Positions 1 to 9,004 of a DNA stretch of 64,000 nucleotides are shown here, piece by piece. Below the pieces are notes generated by a model, which saw only the letters and a program-made list of their open reading frames with translations, did no database searches and was not told the origin of the DNA. Source of the DNA: DATFVA01 sp963721075. Its GTDB lineage: Bacteria > Bacteroidota > Ignavibacteria > Ignavibacteriales > Ignavibacteriaceae. The first letter of the stretch is position 1. Every line of letters begins with the position of its first letter. The stretch spans positions 1 to 64,000 of the forward strand of contig CAVRHV010000019.1 of assembly GCA_963721075.1 (NCBI GenBank), written 5' to 3'. A program made the position numbers and the translations under genes.

Positions 1-3000
1 TTGTACGAATATATTACTGCAGGCGTTGACATTGAAGTTGATGACGACGACAAAATCAGGCATACTGTATCTGAAACAACAGGCGGGTCCCTAAAATGGG
101 GAATTTCAGCTGCTGGGTATCTGCCGCCCGATGTTTTTACCTTTTTGCAGAGATACGGTGTAGAATTAATGAGTGGGTTTGGAATGACAGAAGCAACCGG
201 GGGAATAACAATGACCCCACCTTTTGAGTACCGCGAAAATTCACTCGGTAAGGCACTGCCGGGAATCGAAATTAAACTTGATGAAGACGGCGAAATATTA
301 ATCCGGGGTCCTTATGTAATGATGAATTATTACAACCAGAAAGAGGAAGATACTTTCGATGCGGAAGGCTGGCTTGCGACCGGGGATATAATGAGGATGG
401 ACAAGGATGGATTTATTGAGATCATAGATCGTAAAAAAGAAATATACAAGAATGTCAAAGGCGAAACTATTGCCCCGCAGAAAATTGAAAACCTATTTCG
501 TGATTTTGAATTTGTTAAACAGGTCTTTCTGGTAGGGGATCATCGTCCTTTTAATTCTGTACTGATATTTCCCGACCTTGAGTCTGAATCTTCTCCACTC
601 AAAGGTATGGATGATCAGCAGAGACAGGAATATTTCTCTTCCATAATTGTTACAGTAAATAATTTTCTTGCTCCCTACGAGCGTATTCTGGATTTCAGAC
701 TGATAGATCGGCCTTTTAGTGATTCAAACCATGAGCTGACTCCCAAAGGAACTTACAAACGCAGAATTATCGAAAAGAATTTTGATGTAATGATCAATTC
801 CATGTACAAAAAGGACCATTTGTCGCTTCTGCTTGGTAAGAATGAGGTTAAAATACCCAACTGGTTTCTGCGTGAAACAGGAGCTTTAAGCCGGGATGTC
901 ATACTTAAGGATAATGTACTTTCTATTCCCAAACTTAAGTCACACCTTGTTATAAAAAAGCTTGATGAAAATGGAAATACTTTTCAGATAGGAAACTATT
1001 CCTACATTATCCGTTCAAAGCAGATTGATCTTCAGGATTTACTGACAAATCCTTTTTATTTCTTAGGTAATGACCGACTTGTGGAATTTGCGGGACAAGG
1101 AATATACAGGTGGTTCAGAAAATCCAAAGCAGAAAAAGATATTGTGTTTGTTGAGAGAATCATTCCTGTAAAAATCGATAAGGAAATAATAAATTATTTG
1201 GATGCAGTTTTGGAAGCAGAGGAAATTTCAATTTCCGGAATGCACTCCGCTGCGGTTCTGCTGCAGTCAGAATCAACTGATGAAAATGATAAAGCGATTG
1301 AATATTTCAGAGCTATACTAAAGGATATCACTTCGAATCATTACAAGCTTGCTGTTGAATTTGCCTATCGTCCTAATCTGATGAATCATATTTCAATTCA
1401 GAGAAAAATGTTCCTGGCAGCTCTTCAGACATTAAGAAAAGAAAATTTTCTGAAACTACTGGATTTGTACATCTCTCTGGATCCGGATTTCCTGAACAAC
1501 GAGATAATTGCAGAGATTAACAATATAAGCCGCGGTACTGATAACTTAAAAGAGATTGAAGTTGTTCTGAAGAATCAGATAGAGTCAGCTGTACCTAAAT
1601 CGGATTTAAATGCAACAGCTATTCCTCAGCTCTTTAATCTTCTTGTAAGCTATGGGATTCATCATCCGCTTAGTTTCGAAAGAATAAGGAGAACTTTTTT
1701 ACTACTGGAATTGTATGGTACAAGAAAAGATATAAGAGAGACCGCACAAAAATCAAGATTGGAAATCAGCAAAAAATTTATAGCCTGGCTTGGTGAAGTG
1801 CAGCATGTAGCTATCGATCCTGAAACAGGCGAAGAATATCGCTGGGATGATGTTCTTATTTTCGACCAGGCTATTTCCGAAAGCGATCAGCATATCCTGA
1901 GAAAAGCAATCAGCAAAAACCAGGTTATCCGTGAAGCTATTTTTCTGTTCAGCGGGGGAGTGCTGGTATCCCTTAATAATATATTGCCATCCGGTGTCTG
2001 GATCAGCAATTATTCGCAAAATGAGAACAGATCAGTTTTCAGGGTTACGGTTCAGACGAGGTTCCAGGGTGGATTTGACATAGCTATCCATCTTAACAGG
2101 AATACTTCAGTAGAGGATATTGAGGAAGAGATAAAGTGGAAAGTTATAGCGGGAACAGAGTTAAATGAAGATAAACTTGCTGCTAAGTTCGGAGGATTAT
2201 GGGAAGAATATAACTTATGGACAGAAGAGTTTATTGGTGATGAATCAATTGATAGGTTTATCCGGAGAGAATATAAACGCAATGATGAGGCAACATTTGA
2301 AAAGCTTCGAAACCTGTGGAAGTTTTTTGTCTGGAATGCCGCTGCAGCATATTTTAAGTTCTGGAAATTATCCGGCATGAAAATGGAACTTGCTAATATT
2401 AATCCTGACGGAATAATCGTATCTCCTCATGATTATCAGACCGGATGTATTATTACTTCGTTTTATAAAAGAAAGCAGACCGGTACTGTTCTCAACCTGA
2501 TAATGAACTTTTATGAAAACTTTGTAAAGGAAACCGAAGAAAAGTATCCTCTGATAAAAAAAGCCTCAGTGTGGAATGCAATATTTTCAGGAATTATCGA
2601 AGCAGAGGGAGTTGATGACGGTCTTAATTTAATCAACAAATTCAAAAAAGAGCTTGAGAATTCAGGAGTGGAGAAAAAGGATGATATAAGTAATCGGATT
2701 AAATCCTTTTCACGTAATGTGATAGACAGAGGTTTTCTTCCCAAACAGCTCTATTTTGCTGTCAAACGATTCCATCGCTGGTACAGGCTCAATAAAAATG
2801 CTTCTCTTTCTGCACAGGCGGAAATGATCTATGAACTCTATGAAACTTACCATCTTTTTGATCTTGAAGAACAATATCCTGCAGTAAGGACAAGATTCTT
2901 CCTGGAATCAGTTTTCTACGATTCGGACCAGAGATTCAGGGATGTTTTAAGGGAATTAGCAGGGAAACAGAGAAACCGTAAAATATCCAAAGAGGAATCA

Positions 3001-3552
3001 TTAAAGCTTATTTCTTCGCTTAATTTTGAATTTGAACCTGACGAAAAGGAAAATTATTTTATAACTCGTTTAGGCTATCCGCATCTAAAACCTTCAGATT
3101 CTGCCGAACTTCTGAAAATGAAATCGGAGCTGGCAGGGCAGCCGAATCTCGTTGTTCAGCTGCAGGATGACGATGGAAATATGTTCACAATACGAAACCC
3201 AATCAATCCCAAAGAAATTTCAAAACTGCATCAACTTTTCCTTGAAGCAAATCTTACGGTTAATTTCAGACCCGAGCATCAATATCTTGTTGCGGTATCA
3301 GACCGCGGATTCATCATTGGAGGTCTGTTTTATTACAGGAGCGATGAGGAAACGATGCATATGGAAAAAATAGTTGTATCCAACCGTTACCGGCGAAAAG
3401 GTATAAGTGAAGGATTAATGAGAGAACTGTTCAGCCGATTAAAATCAGACAATGCAAAGTTTGTTACCACAGGATTCTTTCGTCCTGAGTATTTTTACAG
3501 ATTTGGATTCAGAATTGAAAGAAAATATTCGGGACTGGTTAAAGAACTCTGA
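1..3552 (+). CDS. Acyl-CoA synthetase (AMP-binding) / unknown middle region / GNAT fusion, 5' truncated by window
   Basis: The frame is open from base 1, so the true start lies upstream; 1183 residues are visible. Residues 1-270 are the C-terminal half of a long-chain fatty-acid CoA ligase: GFGMTE near 60-65, GWLATGDI at 123-130 and the hinge DRKKEIYKNVKGE at about 143-155. This family activates fatty acids to acyl-AMP and then acyl-CoA at the membrane. Residues about 290-1030 match no family I can name; around 731-815 a pattern (EEFIGDESIDRF, later NPDGIIVSPHDY) is loosely reminiscent of phosphotransferase-type kinases, but no clear catalytic motif is seen. The last 100 residues look like a GNAT N-acyltransferase, with an acyl-CoA loop RRKGIS at 1131-1136. 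The ligase and GNAT assignments are firm; the middle is open. Confidence 0.8.
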   Translation: MYEYITAGVDIEVDDDDKIRHTVSETTGGSLKWGISAAGYLPPDVFTFLQRYGVELMSGFGMTEATGGITMTPPFEYRENSLGKALPGIEIKLDEDGEILIRGPYVMMNYYNQKEEDTFDAEGWLATGDIMRMDKDGFIEIIDRKKEIYKNVKGETIAPQKIENLFRDFEFVKQVFLVGDHRPFNSVLIFPDLESESSPLKGMDDQQRQEYFSSIIVTVNNFLAPYERILDFRLIDRPFSDSNHELTPKGTYKRRIIEKNFDVMINSMYKKDHLSLLLGKNEVKIPNWFLRETGALSRDVILKDNVLSIPKLKSHLVIKKLDENGNTFQIGNYSYIIRSKQIDLQDLLTNPFYFLGNDRLVEFAGQGIYRWFRKSKAEKDIVFVERIIPVKIDKEIINYLDAVLEAEEISISGMHSAAVLLQSESTDENDKAIEYFRAILKDITSNHYKLAVEFAYRPNLMNHISIQRKMFLAALQTLRKENFLKLLDLYISLDPDFLNNEIIAEINNISRGTDNLKEIEVVLKNQIESAVPKSDLNATAIPQLFNLLVSYGIHHPLSFERIRRTFLLLELYGTRKDIRETAQKSRLEISKKFIAWLGEVQHVAIDPETGEEYRWDDVLIFDQAISESDQHILRKAISKNQVIREAIFLFSGGVLVSLNNILPSGVWISNYSQNENRSVFRVTVQTRFQGGFDIAIHLNRNTSVEDIEEEIKWKVIAGTELNEDKLAAKFGGLWEEYNLWTEEFIGDESIDRFIRREYKRNDEATFEKLRNLWKFFVWNAAAAYFKFWKLSGMKMELANINPDGIIVSPHDYQTGCIITSFYKRKQTGTVLNLIMNFYENFVKETEEKYPLIKKASVWNAIFSGIIEAEGVDDGLNLINKFKKELENSGVEKKDDISNRIKSFSRNVIDRGFLPKQLYFAVKRFHRWYRLNKNASLSAQAEMIYELYETYHLFDLEEQYPAVRTRFFLESVFYDSDQRFRDVLRELAGKQRNRKISKEESLKLISSLNFEFEPDEKENYFITRLGYPHLKPSDSAELLKMKSELAGQPNLVVQLQDDDGNMFTIRNPINPKEISKLHQLFLEANLTVNFRPEHQYLVAVSDRGFIIGGLFYYRSDEETMHMEKIVVSNRYRRKGISEGLMRELFSRLKSDNAKFVTTGFFRPEYFYRFGFRIERKYSGLVKEL

Positions 3553-3631
3553 TAGTAAAAAGGTCATTATTTTTTACCAGTCAATTTTCCGTGATTTTTG
3601 ACAAGGACTTTATGATCGGAAAAAATTAAAT

Positions 3632-3639
3632 TATCTTTG
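3632..3639 (+). promoter_or_regulatory. Probable promoter -7 element (TATCTTTG)
   Basis: TATCTTTG fits the Bacteroidota -7 consensus TAnnTTTG and lies 22 bases before the GTG of the 77-aa gene. No TTTG sits at the usual 19-20 base distance upstream, so the call rests on one element only. Confidence 0.4.
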
Positions 3640-3661
3640 CATTAAAATATTGGTGAGTTGA

Positions 3662-3895
3662 GTGGAAACCATATTTGAACATAATGTCACGAAGAAGGAA
3701 CTGGAGCTTCTTAAGGGATTCAATCCTGCAGGTCGGATTTCCAGCCGCGAGAGTTATCTAAAGGAAAAAAACAAGGATAGGTCACTTGCTGACCTTTACC
3801 GGCTTTACCTGCTTCGCGGTGACAATTTTAAGGCTGAGGAATTCCTTAATAAGATTCATGATACTCAGTATAAATATCTGCTGTCATCTTTCTGA
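3662..3895 (+). CDS. Small hypothetical protein (77 aa)
   Basis: This is a short, charged, mostly helical protein with no signal peptide, membrane segment or cysteine. I do not recognise the family. The start is GTG; just upstream is GGTGAG, a weak ribosome site, and a TATCTTTG promoter element at 3632. The second half (SLADLYRLYLLRGDNFKAEE) resembles a single TPR-like helical hairpin, which is inference. It stands alone between the large ligase fusion upstream and the convergent cytochrome c gene, whose end lies 24 bases away. Coding status is supported by the promoter-like element and the ordinary codon use, but not by homology. Confidence 0.5.
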   Translation: METIFEHNVTKKELELLKGFNPAGRISSRESYLKEKNKDRSLADLYRLYLLRGDNFKAEEFLNKIHDTQYKYLLSSF

Positions 3896-3919
3896 ATCTA
3901 AATGTTAAAGAGATTTTTC

Positions 3920-4453
3920 TTATTTCTCCTCTTCTTCTACGGGAGAGGTATGAGCTTCCAGTGAATCGTATTCTGCACCGGTCATACCGGGCAGATTTTC
4001 AATAAATGCAACAATATCCCAGATTTTATCGTCAGAATGAGTTTTCCCCCAGGCCGGCATACCTGTCATCTTTATTCCGTTTTTAGTAACCCAGAAAAGT
4101 TCCTGCGCAGACATATCCTTTGCGCTCTCGGAGAGATCAGGAGCCTCAGGGTCTAATCCCTTTGCCAATTCAGATTCTTGTTTTCCGGGAGCACCGTGAC
4201 ATCCAACGCACATCTCGTTATAATGGGCAAAACCTTCCTTTATTTTTTCAGTTGAATTAAGATCGGGAACGTTAATTCCCTCTGCATGCTTTTCTACCGA
4301 ATTATCAGAAGTAGTATTAAGTACCCATCGGAGGATTCCCGTTTCTCTGTGGATTGCACTAACATTGTACCATCCTGAAAATATTATAATTAGTCCTATA
4401 AAGATTAAGACAACCAGCGTTACCACTACACCTGCCCAAAATTTCATCCTCAT
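3920..4453 (-). CDS. Membrane-anchored class I cytochrome c
   Basis: This 177-aa protein has an uncleaved N-terminal membrane segment (residues 6-28), a linker, and one cytochrome c domain. The haem site is CVGCH at 82-86, and the likely distal Met ligand is M132 in KMTGMPAWG. It should sit on the periplasmic side of the inner membrane and carry single electrons. The tail is acidic (EEEE). The start ATGAGGATG is preceded by AGAGG. It is the last gene of the minus-strand copper island, separated by 313 bases from the Met-rich protein, so it probably has its own promoter. Its redox partner cannot be told from sequence; the copper context and the nearby CcmF-like gene are suggestive only. Confidence 0.88.
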   Translation of the reverse strand: MRMKFWAGVVVTLVVLIFIGLIIIFSGWYNVSAIHRETGILRWVLNTTSDNSVEKHAEGINVPDLNSTEKIKEGFAHYNEMCVGCHGAPGKQESELAKGLDPEAPDLSESAKDMSAQELFWVTKNGIKMTGMPAWGKTHSDDKIWDIVAFIENLPGMTGAEYDSLEAHTSPVEEEEK

Positions 4454-4766
4454 TATCCTCTTTTTTTGAAATTTATTTAAGTATAAACAAAGTCATAATT
4501 ACTATAAAGTAATGTGATATAAGCCCCTAGATAAATTACTTAAGTCAGAAATAAATCCTGCAGGCAGCACTGTATTCTCCGCAAAACACTAAAACAAAAA
4601 TAGGCTTATCTAATGAACCGGCTTTTGGTAAAAATAGGATGGAAACACCGAAGGGGATATAATACTAAATTCACTAAATTATTAATAGAAAAAGAGGCAA
4701 TCTTAAAAGAGCTTATAATTCAAAGTGTAAAGACAGCCTCTTACAGAAAAATAAAATAAGACTATA
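4454..4766. other. Gene-free stretch, 313 bases
   Basis: I see no convincing coding frame. The stretch is AT-rich and should hold the promoter of the cytochrome c gene, although no clean TAnnTTTG with a -33 partner was found. A weak inverted repeat, AAGAGGC at 4692-4698 with GCCTCTT at 4736-4742, lies just past the end of the Met-rich gene and may act as a loose terminator. Confidence 0.4.
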
Positions 4767-5180
4767 TTATTGATTGTTGTGGCTTCTATACCCCATCATT
4801 CCGCCTTGCATCATACCTTTATTTCCCATCATACTTCTCATATAATTCCACATCTGCGGATAGTTGCCCATCATATTATACATGTAATTAGTCAGGGAAC
4901 TGTCCTGGTTTGCTATTGAGAACATATTGTTCATCATCATTCTGCGTGCATTCTGATTCTGCATCATAAAACCCATCATATCATTCATTGCTTCAGGATT
5001 ATTCACTAACTGATGCATAAAATTCTGCATCATCCGGGGGTGAGTAATTATTTCTTGTATTGCTTCATTCTGTGTTTTCTGATTGTTGAGCAACTGGTTG
5101 TCAGGTTTGTTCTGAGCAAACAAAAACGAAACACCCGCAATAAGCAATATTACCATTGGCACTAAGATTTTAGATTTCAT
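4767..5180 (-). CDS. Secreted methionine-rich protein, probable periplasmic copper binder
   Basis: The protein is 137 aa with a signal peptide (residues 1-22, cleavage after FLFAQ or just before). It contains 25 methionines, many as MM or MMM clusters (ARRMMMNNM, YNMMGN, GMMQGGMMG), together with Asn and Gln and no cysteine in the mature part. Met clusters of this type bind Cu(I) or Ag(I) in the oxidising periplasm. It belongs to no family I can name firmly, though it recalls Met-rich copper-sensing or storage proteins. A good ribosome site (AAAGGAG) precedes the ATG and TATATTTG lies 55 bases upstream. The neighbours are copper efflux genes, which supports a copper role; the role itself is inferred. 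Confidence 0.7.
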   Translation of the reverse strand: MKSKILVPMVILLIAGVSFLFAQNKPDNQLLNNQKTQNEAIQEIITHPRMMQNFMHQLVNNPEAMNDMMGFMMQNQNARRMMMNNMFSIANQDSSLTNYMYNMMGNYPQMWNYMRSMMGNKGMMQGGMMGYRSHNNQ

Positions 5181-5235
5181 TTCTTAATTCTCCTTTCATA
5201 GGATCTTGTTACCTTTTGTATGTCAAATCTCAGTA

Positions 5236-5243
5236 CAAATATA
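5236..5243 (-). promoter_or_regulatory. Probable promoter -7 element of the Met-rich gene
   Basis: Read on the minus strand this is TATATTTG, a full match to TAnnTTTG, 55 bases before the start codon. The -33 position shows no TTTG, so an activator may be needed; that last point is a guess. Confidence 0.4.
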
Positions 5244-5362
5244 TAATACGAAAAGGCCCCTGCGATTACAGAATTTTGAATTTCTTTTACAGATTTTATA
5301 TAACAAGATTCGATTATAACCTGCACTATGTCTTATTTCGGAAGAATCTAAACTGCGGGATA

Positions 5363-6424
5363 TTACTTTGCTCTTAAGTACTGGTCGGGCCACTTAACAT
5401 CTACTTTTAATTCTTTTGCTGCCTGAAGCGGCCAGTAAGGATTCCTCAGCATCTCCTTTGCCAGCAGAACGATATCTGCCTGGTTTGTGCGTATTATTGT
5501 CTCAGCCTGTATTGGTGAAGTTATGGATCCTACAGCTCCTGTCATAATTTCAGATTCTCTTTTTATTTTTTCCGCAAAGGGTACCTGGTATCCTGGTCCT
5601 ACAGGTATTTTTGCATCCGCAGCATTTCCACCGCTTGAACAGTCAATCAGGTCAACCCCGACATCTTTTAACCAGGAAGCAAGTTTCACCGACTGATCCT
5701 CGTCCCAGCCACTCTTTTTCCAATCGGATGCAGAAATCCTGACAAATAGGGGGACACTTTCCGGAATTGTTTTTCTTACTGACTCAGCTATTTCAATTGC
5801 AATTCTGCACCTATTTTCCAAACTGCCTCCGTACTCATCTTTCCGGTGATTAGAAAGCGGGGAAAGGAATTCATGTACGAGATAACCATGTGCCATGTGA
5901 AGTTCAATCAGCTTAAAGCCTGCATCAAGACTTCTTTTGGCTGCTGATTTAAATTGATCGATTACCATCCTTATGTCCTCCCGGGTCATTTCTTCAGGAT
6001 GAGGATAGTTATCCGCGAATGGAATTGGTGAAGGAGCGATCGTCTGCCAGCCGCCATTATTTATAGCTACTGCACCTTTACCTTTCCAGGGTGAATAAGT
6101 AGATGCTTTTCGCCCTGCATGTGCCAGCTGAATTCCCGGTACTGAATTCTGGGAAGATATAAAGTCAGTGATTCTTTTGTATGAATCAGCATGTTCATCA
6201 CTCCATATACCGGCATCATCAGGAGAGATCCTTCCCTCAGGTGATACTGCGGTAGCTTCCATCATAACAAGGCCGGCACCTCCAACTGCCCGTGTTCCAA
6301 GGTGAACAAAATGCCAGTCTGTCGGCATGCCATCAACACTTGAGTACTGACACATAGGTGAGACTGCGATCCTGTTTTTTAATTCTATGTCTCTGATTTT
6401 TAATGGGGAAAAAAGAGCATTCAA
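5363..6424 (-). CDS. namA: NADPH dehydrogenase, Old Yellow Enzyme family (YqjM/NamA type)
   Basis: This 353-aa TIM-barrel flavoprotein uses FMN and NADPH to reduce activated C=C bonds of enals, enones and quinone-like compounds. Family marks are PMCQYS near residue 23-28 (the flavin-tuning Cys of the YqjM class), QLAHAGRK, and ELHMAHGYLVHEFLSP with the substrate-binding His pair, then YGGSLENR. The length equals that of YqjM. The start is TTG at 6424 with GGAG about 9 bases upstream; no better in-frame ATG exists. It lies within the copper island, where such enzymes may detoxify electrophiles, but its link to copper is only positional. Confidence 0.92.
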   Translation of the reverse strand: MNALFSPLKIRDIELKNRIAVSPMCQYSSVDGMPTDWHFVHLGTRAVGGAGLVMMEATAVSPEGRISPDDAGIWSDEHADSYKRITDFISSQNSVPGIQLAHAGRKASTYSPWKGKGAVAINNGGWQTIAPSPIPFADNYPHPEEMTREDIRMVIDQFKSAAKRSLDAGFKLIELHMAHGYLVHEFLSPLSNHRKDEYGGSLENRCRIAIEIAESVRKTIPESVPLFVRISASDWKKSGWDEDQSVKLASWLKDVGVDLIDCSSGGNAADAKIPVGPGYQVPFAEKIKRESEIMTGAVGSITSPIQAETIIRTNQADIVLLAKEMLRNPYWPLQAAKELKVDVKWPDQYLRAK

Positions 6425-6548
6425 TTTTACATTTCTCCATATAATTTATTTGTAAAGTTAAAGAAGTATTAACAAAGGAGTCTGGTATTTCGTTCCCGAA
6501 ATTCCGGATTAAACGCAGCACCCTGAATAGTTTTTCGAAATCAGGTTG

Positions 6549-6776
6549 TTACTGAATATCCTTTTTCATTTCTTCAAATTGTTCTTTAGAGATTTCGCCT
6601 TTGGCATATCTCTTCTTTAAGATATCCAGGGGTGATTCGAGATGCGGGTTTATCTGGTTCTGATATCTGTTTTTACCTGACTGACTTATTATAAGCCATA
6701 TTACAGCTCCTATTATAACTATCCAGAAAATCCACCCAAACCAGAATCCACCGCCCCACATCCAGTTATGAAACAT
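6549..6776 (-). CDS. Small membrane protein with SHOCT domain
   Basis: This 75-aa protein starts with a Trp/Gly-rich stretch and one membrane helix (about residues 12-30), followed by a SHOCT motif: SPLDILKKRYAKGEIS then EQFEEMKKDI. SHOCT is a short C-terminal oligomerisation motif found in many small membrane proteins. It is typical of Bacteroidota metal-resistance loci, often beside a copper P-ATPase. Here it lies 99 bases downstream of the CopB gene in the same direction. Function unknown. Confidence 0.82.
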   Translation of the reverse strand: MFHNWMWGGGFWFGWIFWIVIIGAVIWLIISQSGKNRYQNQINPHLESPLDILKKRYAKGEISKEQFEEMKKDIQ

Positions 6777-6875
6777 TTTATTTTCCTCAATATTGTTCTT
6801 TAATTGTTAGACACAATTGCCTGTGTAATGGTTCAGAAACAAGATTAATTGTGATCTATATCTAAAAAAACTTTT

Positions 6876-8861
6876 TTAATCAACTTTCAACAATTTTGCA
6901 TTTACTGCAACAATCACAGTACTCAAAGACATCAAAACCGCTCCCATGGCCGGACTAAGTACTATTCCTGCTGAAAACAAAACACCTGCAGCCAGAGGTA
7001 TAGCAACAAGATTATATGCAGTTGCCCATATTAAATTCTGAACCATCTTCTTATACGTTGCGTTTGCAAATTTTATTAATGAAACGACATCCAGCGGATT
7101 ATTTTTTACAAGAATTATATCTGCAGTCTCCACTGCAACATCCGTCCCGGCACCTATTGCAATGCCCACATCAGCACTTGCGAGAGCGGGTGCATCGTTT
7201 ACTCCATCGCCTGTCATTGCTGTAACCAGACCTCGTTTCTGAACCTCCTTTACCTTTTCAGCTTTTTTATCGGGAAGTACTTCAGCAAAATAATCATCGA
7301 GTCCGAGTTCATCTGCAACCCATTTTGCCACCTGCTTACTGTCGCCGGTCAGCATCATCGGTTTAATACCCATGGCTTTAAGCTTCTTTATTGCATCTTT
7401 TGATTCTTCTCTGATTATATCCGCAAGCGCAATTGCTCCGGTCGGCTGATCGTCAATTAAAACAAAAACGACAGTCTTTCCTTCAGACGAAAGTTTTTCA
7501 ATCTTATCATTTTCCCCGATTTCAAGATTATTTTCATTAAGATAGCCATGACTAACAACCTTAACATTTTTTCCCTCAACTTTTCCTTCGGCGCCCTTAC
7601 CGGGAATAGATTTAAAATCTTTGACCGGGTATTTATTATCAGTTGATTCTACAATTCCTTTTGCAATGGGATGTTCAGATTCAGATTCTACCGCCGCAGC
7701 TAATTTTAGTATTTCGCTTTCTTCGTAGTCATTACTGAGAGCAATCGAATCTGTTACGCCGAATTCACCTTTAGTAAGTGTGCCGGTTTTATCAAATATA
7801 ACTGCCTGCAGCTTTCTGGCTGTTTCAAATGCTGTCCTGTTGCGTATCAGCAGACCATGCTGAGCCGATAGGGCAGTAGAAACTGCAACTACAAGAGGTA
7901 TGGCCAGTCCAAGTGCATGGGGACAAGTGATAACCATTACCGTGACTGTCCGCGATAAGGCAAAGTTGAATGTTTCTCCGGCAAATACCAGCCAAACAAA
8001 CATTGTAACCGCTCCCGCTGTAATGGCAGTCATTGTCAGCCAGAAAGCAGCCTTATCTGCGAAATTCTGGGTTTTTGACTTACTTTCCTGTGCTTCTCTG
8101 ACCATTTTCACAACCTGAGAAAGGAAAGTCTCATCACCGGTTTTCTCAACGGATATTTTTATTGATCCCTCACCGTTGATAGAACCTCCGATAACATCAT
8201 CATCTTCAGATTTGGAGACAGGGTTGGATTCACCGGTGATCATTGATTCGTTTATTGATGTCTTACCCTCAATAATTTTCCCGTCGGCTGGTATTTTTTC
8301 TCCTGGTTTTATCAGAAGTTTATCATTCTGCTTAAGTTCTGATACAGGTACCTCACTAGCATTGCCATCTTCATCAATTTTATGTGCTTCGTCAGGCATT
8401 AGTTTCGCAAGTTCTTCCAGTGCCTTTGACGCTCCCATCACTGATTTCATTTCAATCCAGTGTCCCAGGAGCATGATGACGATCAGTGTTGCCAGCTCCC
8501 AGAAGAATACTTCGCCATGAACCCCGAAAACCACCGCACCGCTATAGAAATAGGCTACGGATATAGCAAGAGCAATCAGGGTCATCATACCGGGCTGCAG
8601 TTTCTTCAGCTCATTAACCAGACCCTTTAAGAAGGGGAACCCTCCATAAACGAAGACGAATGTAGATAAAATAAAGAGAACATATTTATCACCGCTAAAG
8701 CGGAGTAAATCCTCTAAACCCAGAAATCCCTGTATCATTGGTGAAAGTAAGAGAATCGGGATCGTAATAAACAGTGAGATCCAGAACCTCTTTCTGAAAT
8801 CTTTTATCATATGAGCATGATGATTCTGATGATCATGCCCCCGCTGATCTCTTTTTTCCAT
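6876..8861 (-). CDS. copB: Copper-exporting P1B-type ATPase, CopB class
   Basis: The protein is 661 aa. It has a short His-rich N terminus (HDHQNHHAH, residues 9-17) instead of an HMA domain and eight expected membrane helices. The transport motif is CPH at 313-315, the CopB signature, rather than CPC. The phosphorylated Asp is D357 in DKTGTLT, the HP motif is at 397-398, MLTGD at 503-507 and GDGVND at 551-556. Proteins of this class export copper, perhaps Cu(II) or Ag(I), from the cytoplasm. All catalytic residues are present, so it should be active. It sits between the CcmF-like gene and the SHOCT gene in the island. No close ribosome site is seen. Confidence 0.95.
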   Translation of the reverse strand: MEKRDQRGHDHQNHHAHMIKDFRKRFWISLFITIPILLLSPMIQGFLGLEDLLRFSGDKYVLFILSTFVFVYGGFPFLKGLVNELKKLQPGMMTLIALAISVAYFYSGAVVFGVHGEVFFWELATLIVIMLLGHWIEMKSVMGASKALEELAKLMPDEAHKIDEDGNASEVPVSELKQNDKLLIKPGEKIPADGKIIEGKTSINESMITGESNPVSKSEDDDVIGGSINGEGSIKISVEKTGDETFLSQVVKMVREAQESKSKTQNFADKAAFWLTMTAITAGAVTMFVWLVFAGETFNFALSRTVTVMVITCPHALGLAIPLVVAVSTALSAQHGLLIRNRTAFETARKLQAVIFDKTGTLTKGEFGVTDSIALSNDYEESEILKLAAAVESESEHPIAKGIVESTDNKYPVKDFKSIPGKGAEGKVEGKNVKVVSHGYLNENNLEIGENDKIEKLSSEGKTVVFVLIDDQPTGAIALADIIREESKDAIKKLKAMGIKPMMLTGDSKQVAKWVADELGLDDYFAEVLPDKKAEKVKEVQKRGLVTAMTGDGVNDAPALASADVGIAIGAGTDVAVETADIILVKNNPLDVVSLIKFANATYKKMVQNLIWATAYNLVAIPLAAGVLFSAGIVLSPAMGAVLMSLSTVIVAVNAKLLKVD

Positions 8862-9004
8862 AAGAACTAATTTATTCTTTTTAACAGTCTAAGAATACGA
8901 TATTTAATAAAAAGAATAATTGATACAGATAACGATATTAAGTTATTTTAGTTCAGGTTTTTGCACATTCCTCCAGATTATTTCTAAGCAGCCGAATCAC
9001 ATCT

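Noticed and set aside
8862..9004. Possible 17-residue extension of CcmF across an A6 run (NEDVIRLLRNNLEECAKT)
   Set aside because: It needs a third indel in the gene, and the present end (PVVKK, then stop) is a normal CcmF end. It remains only a possibility.
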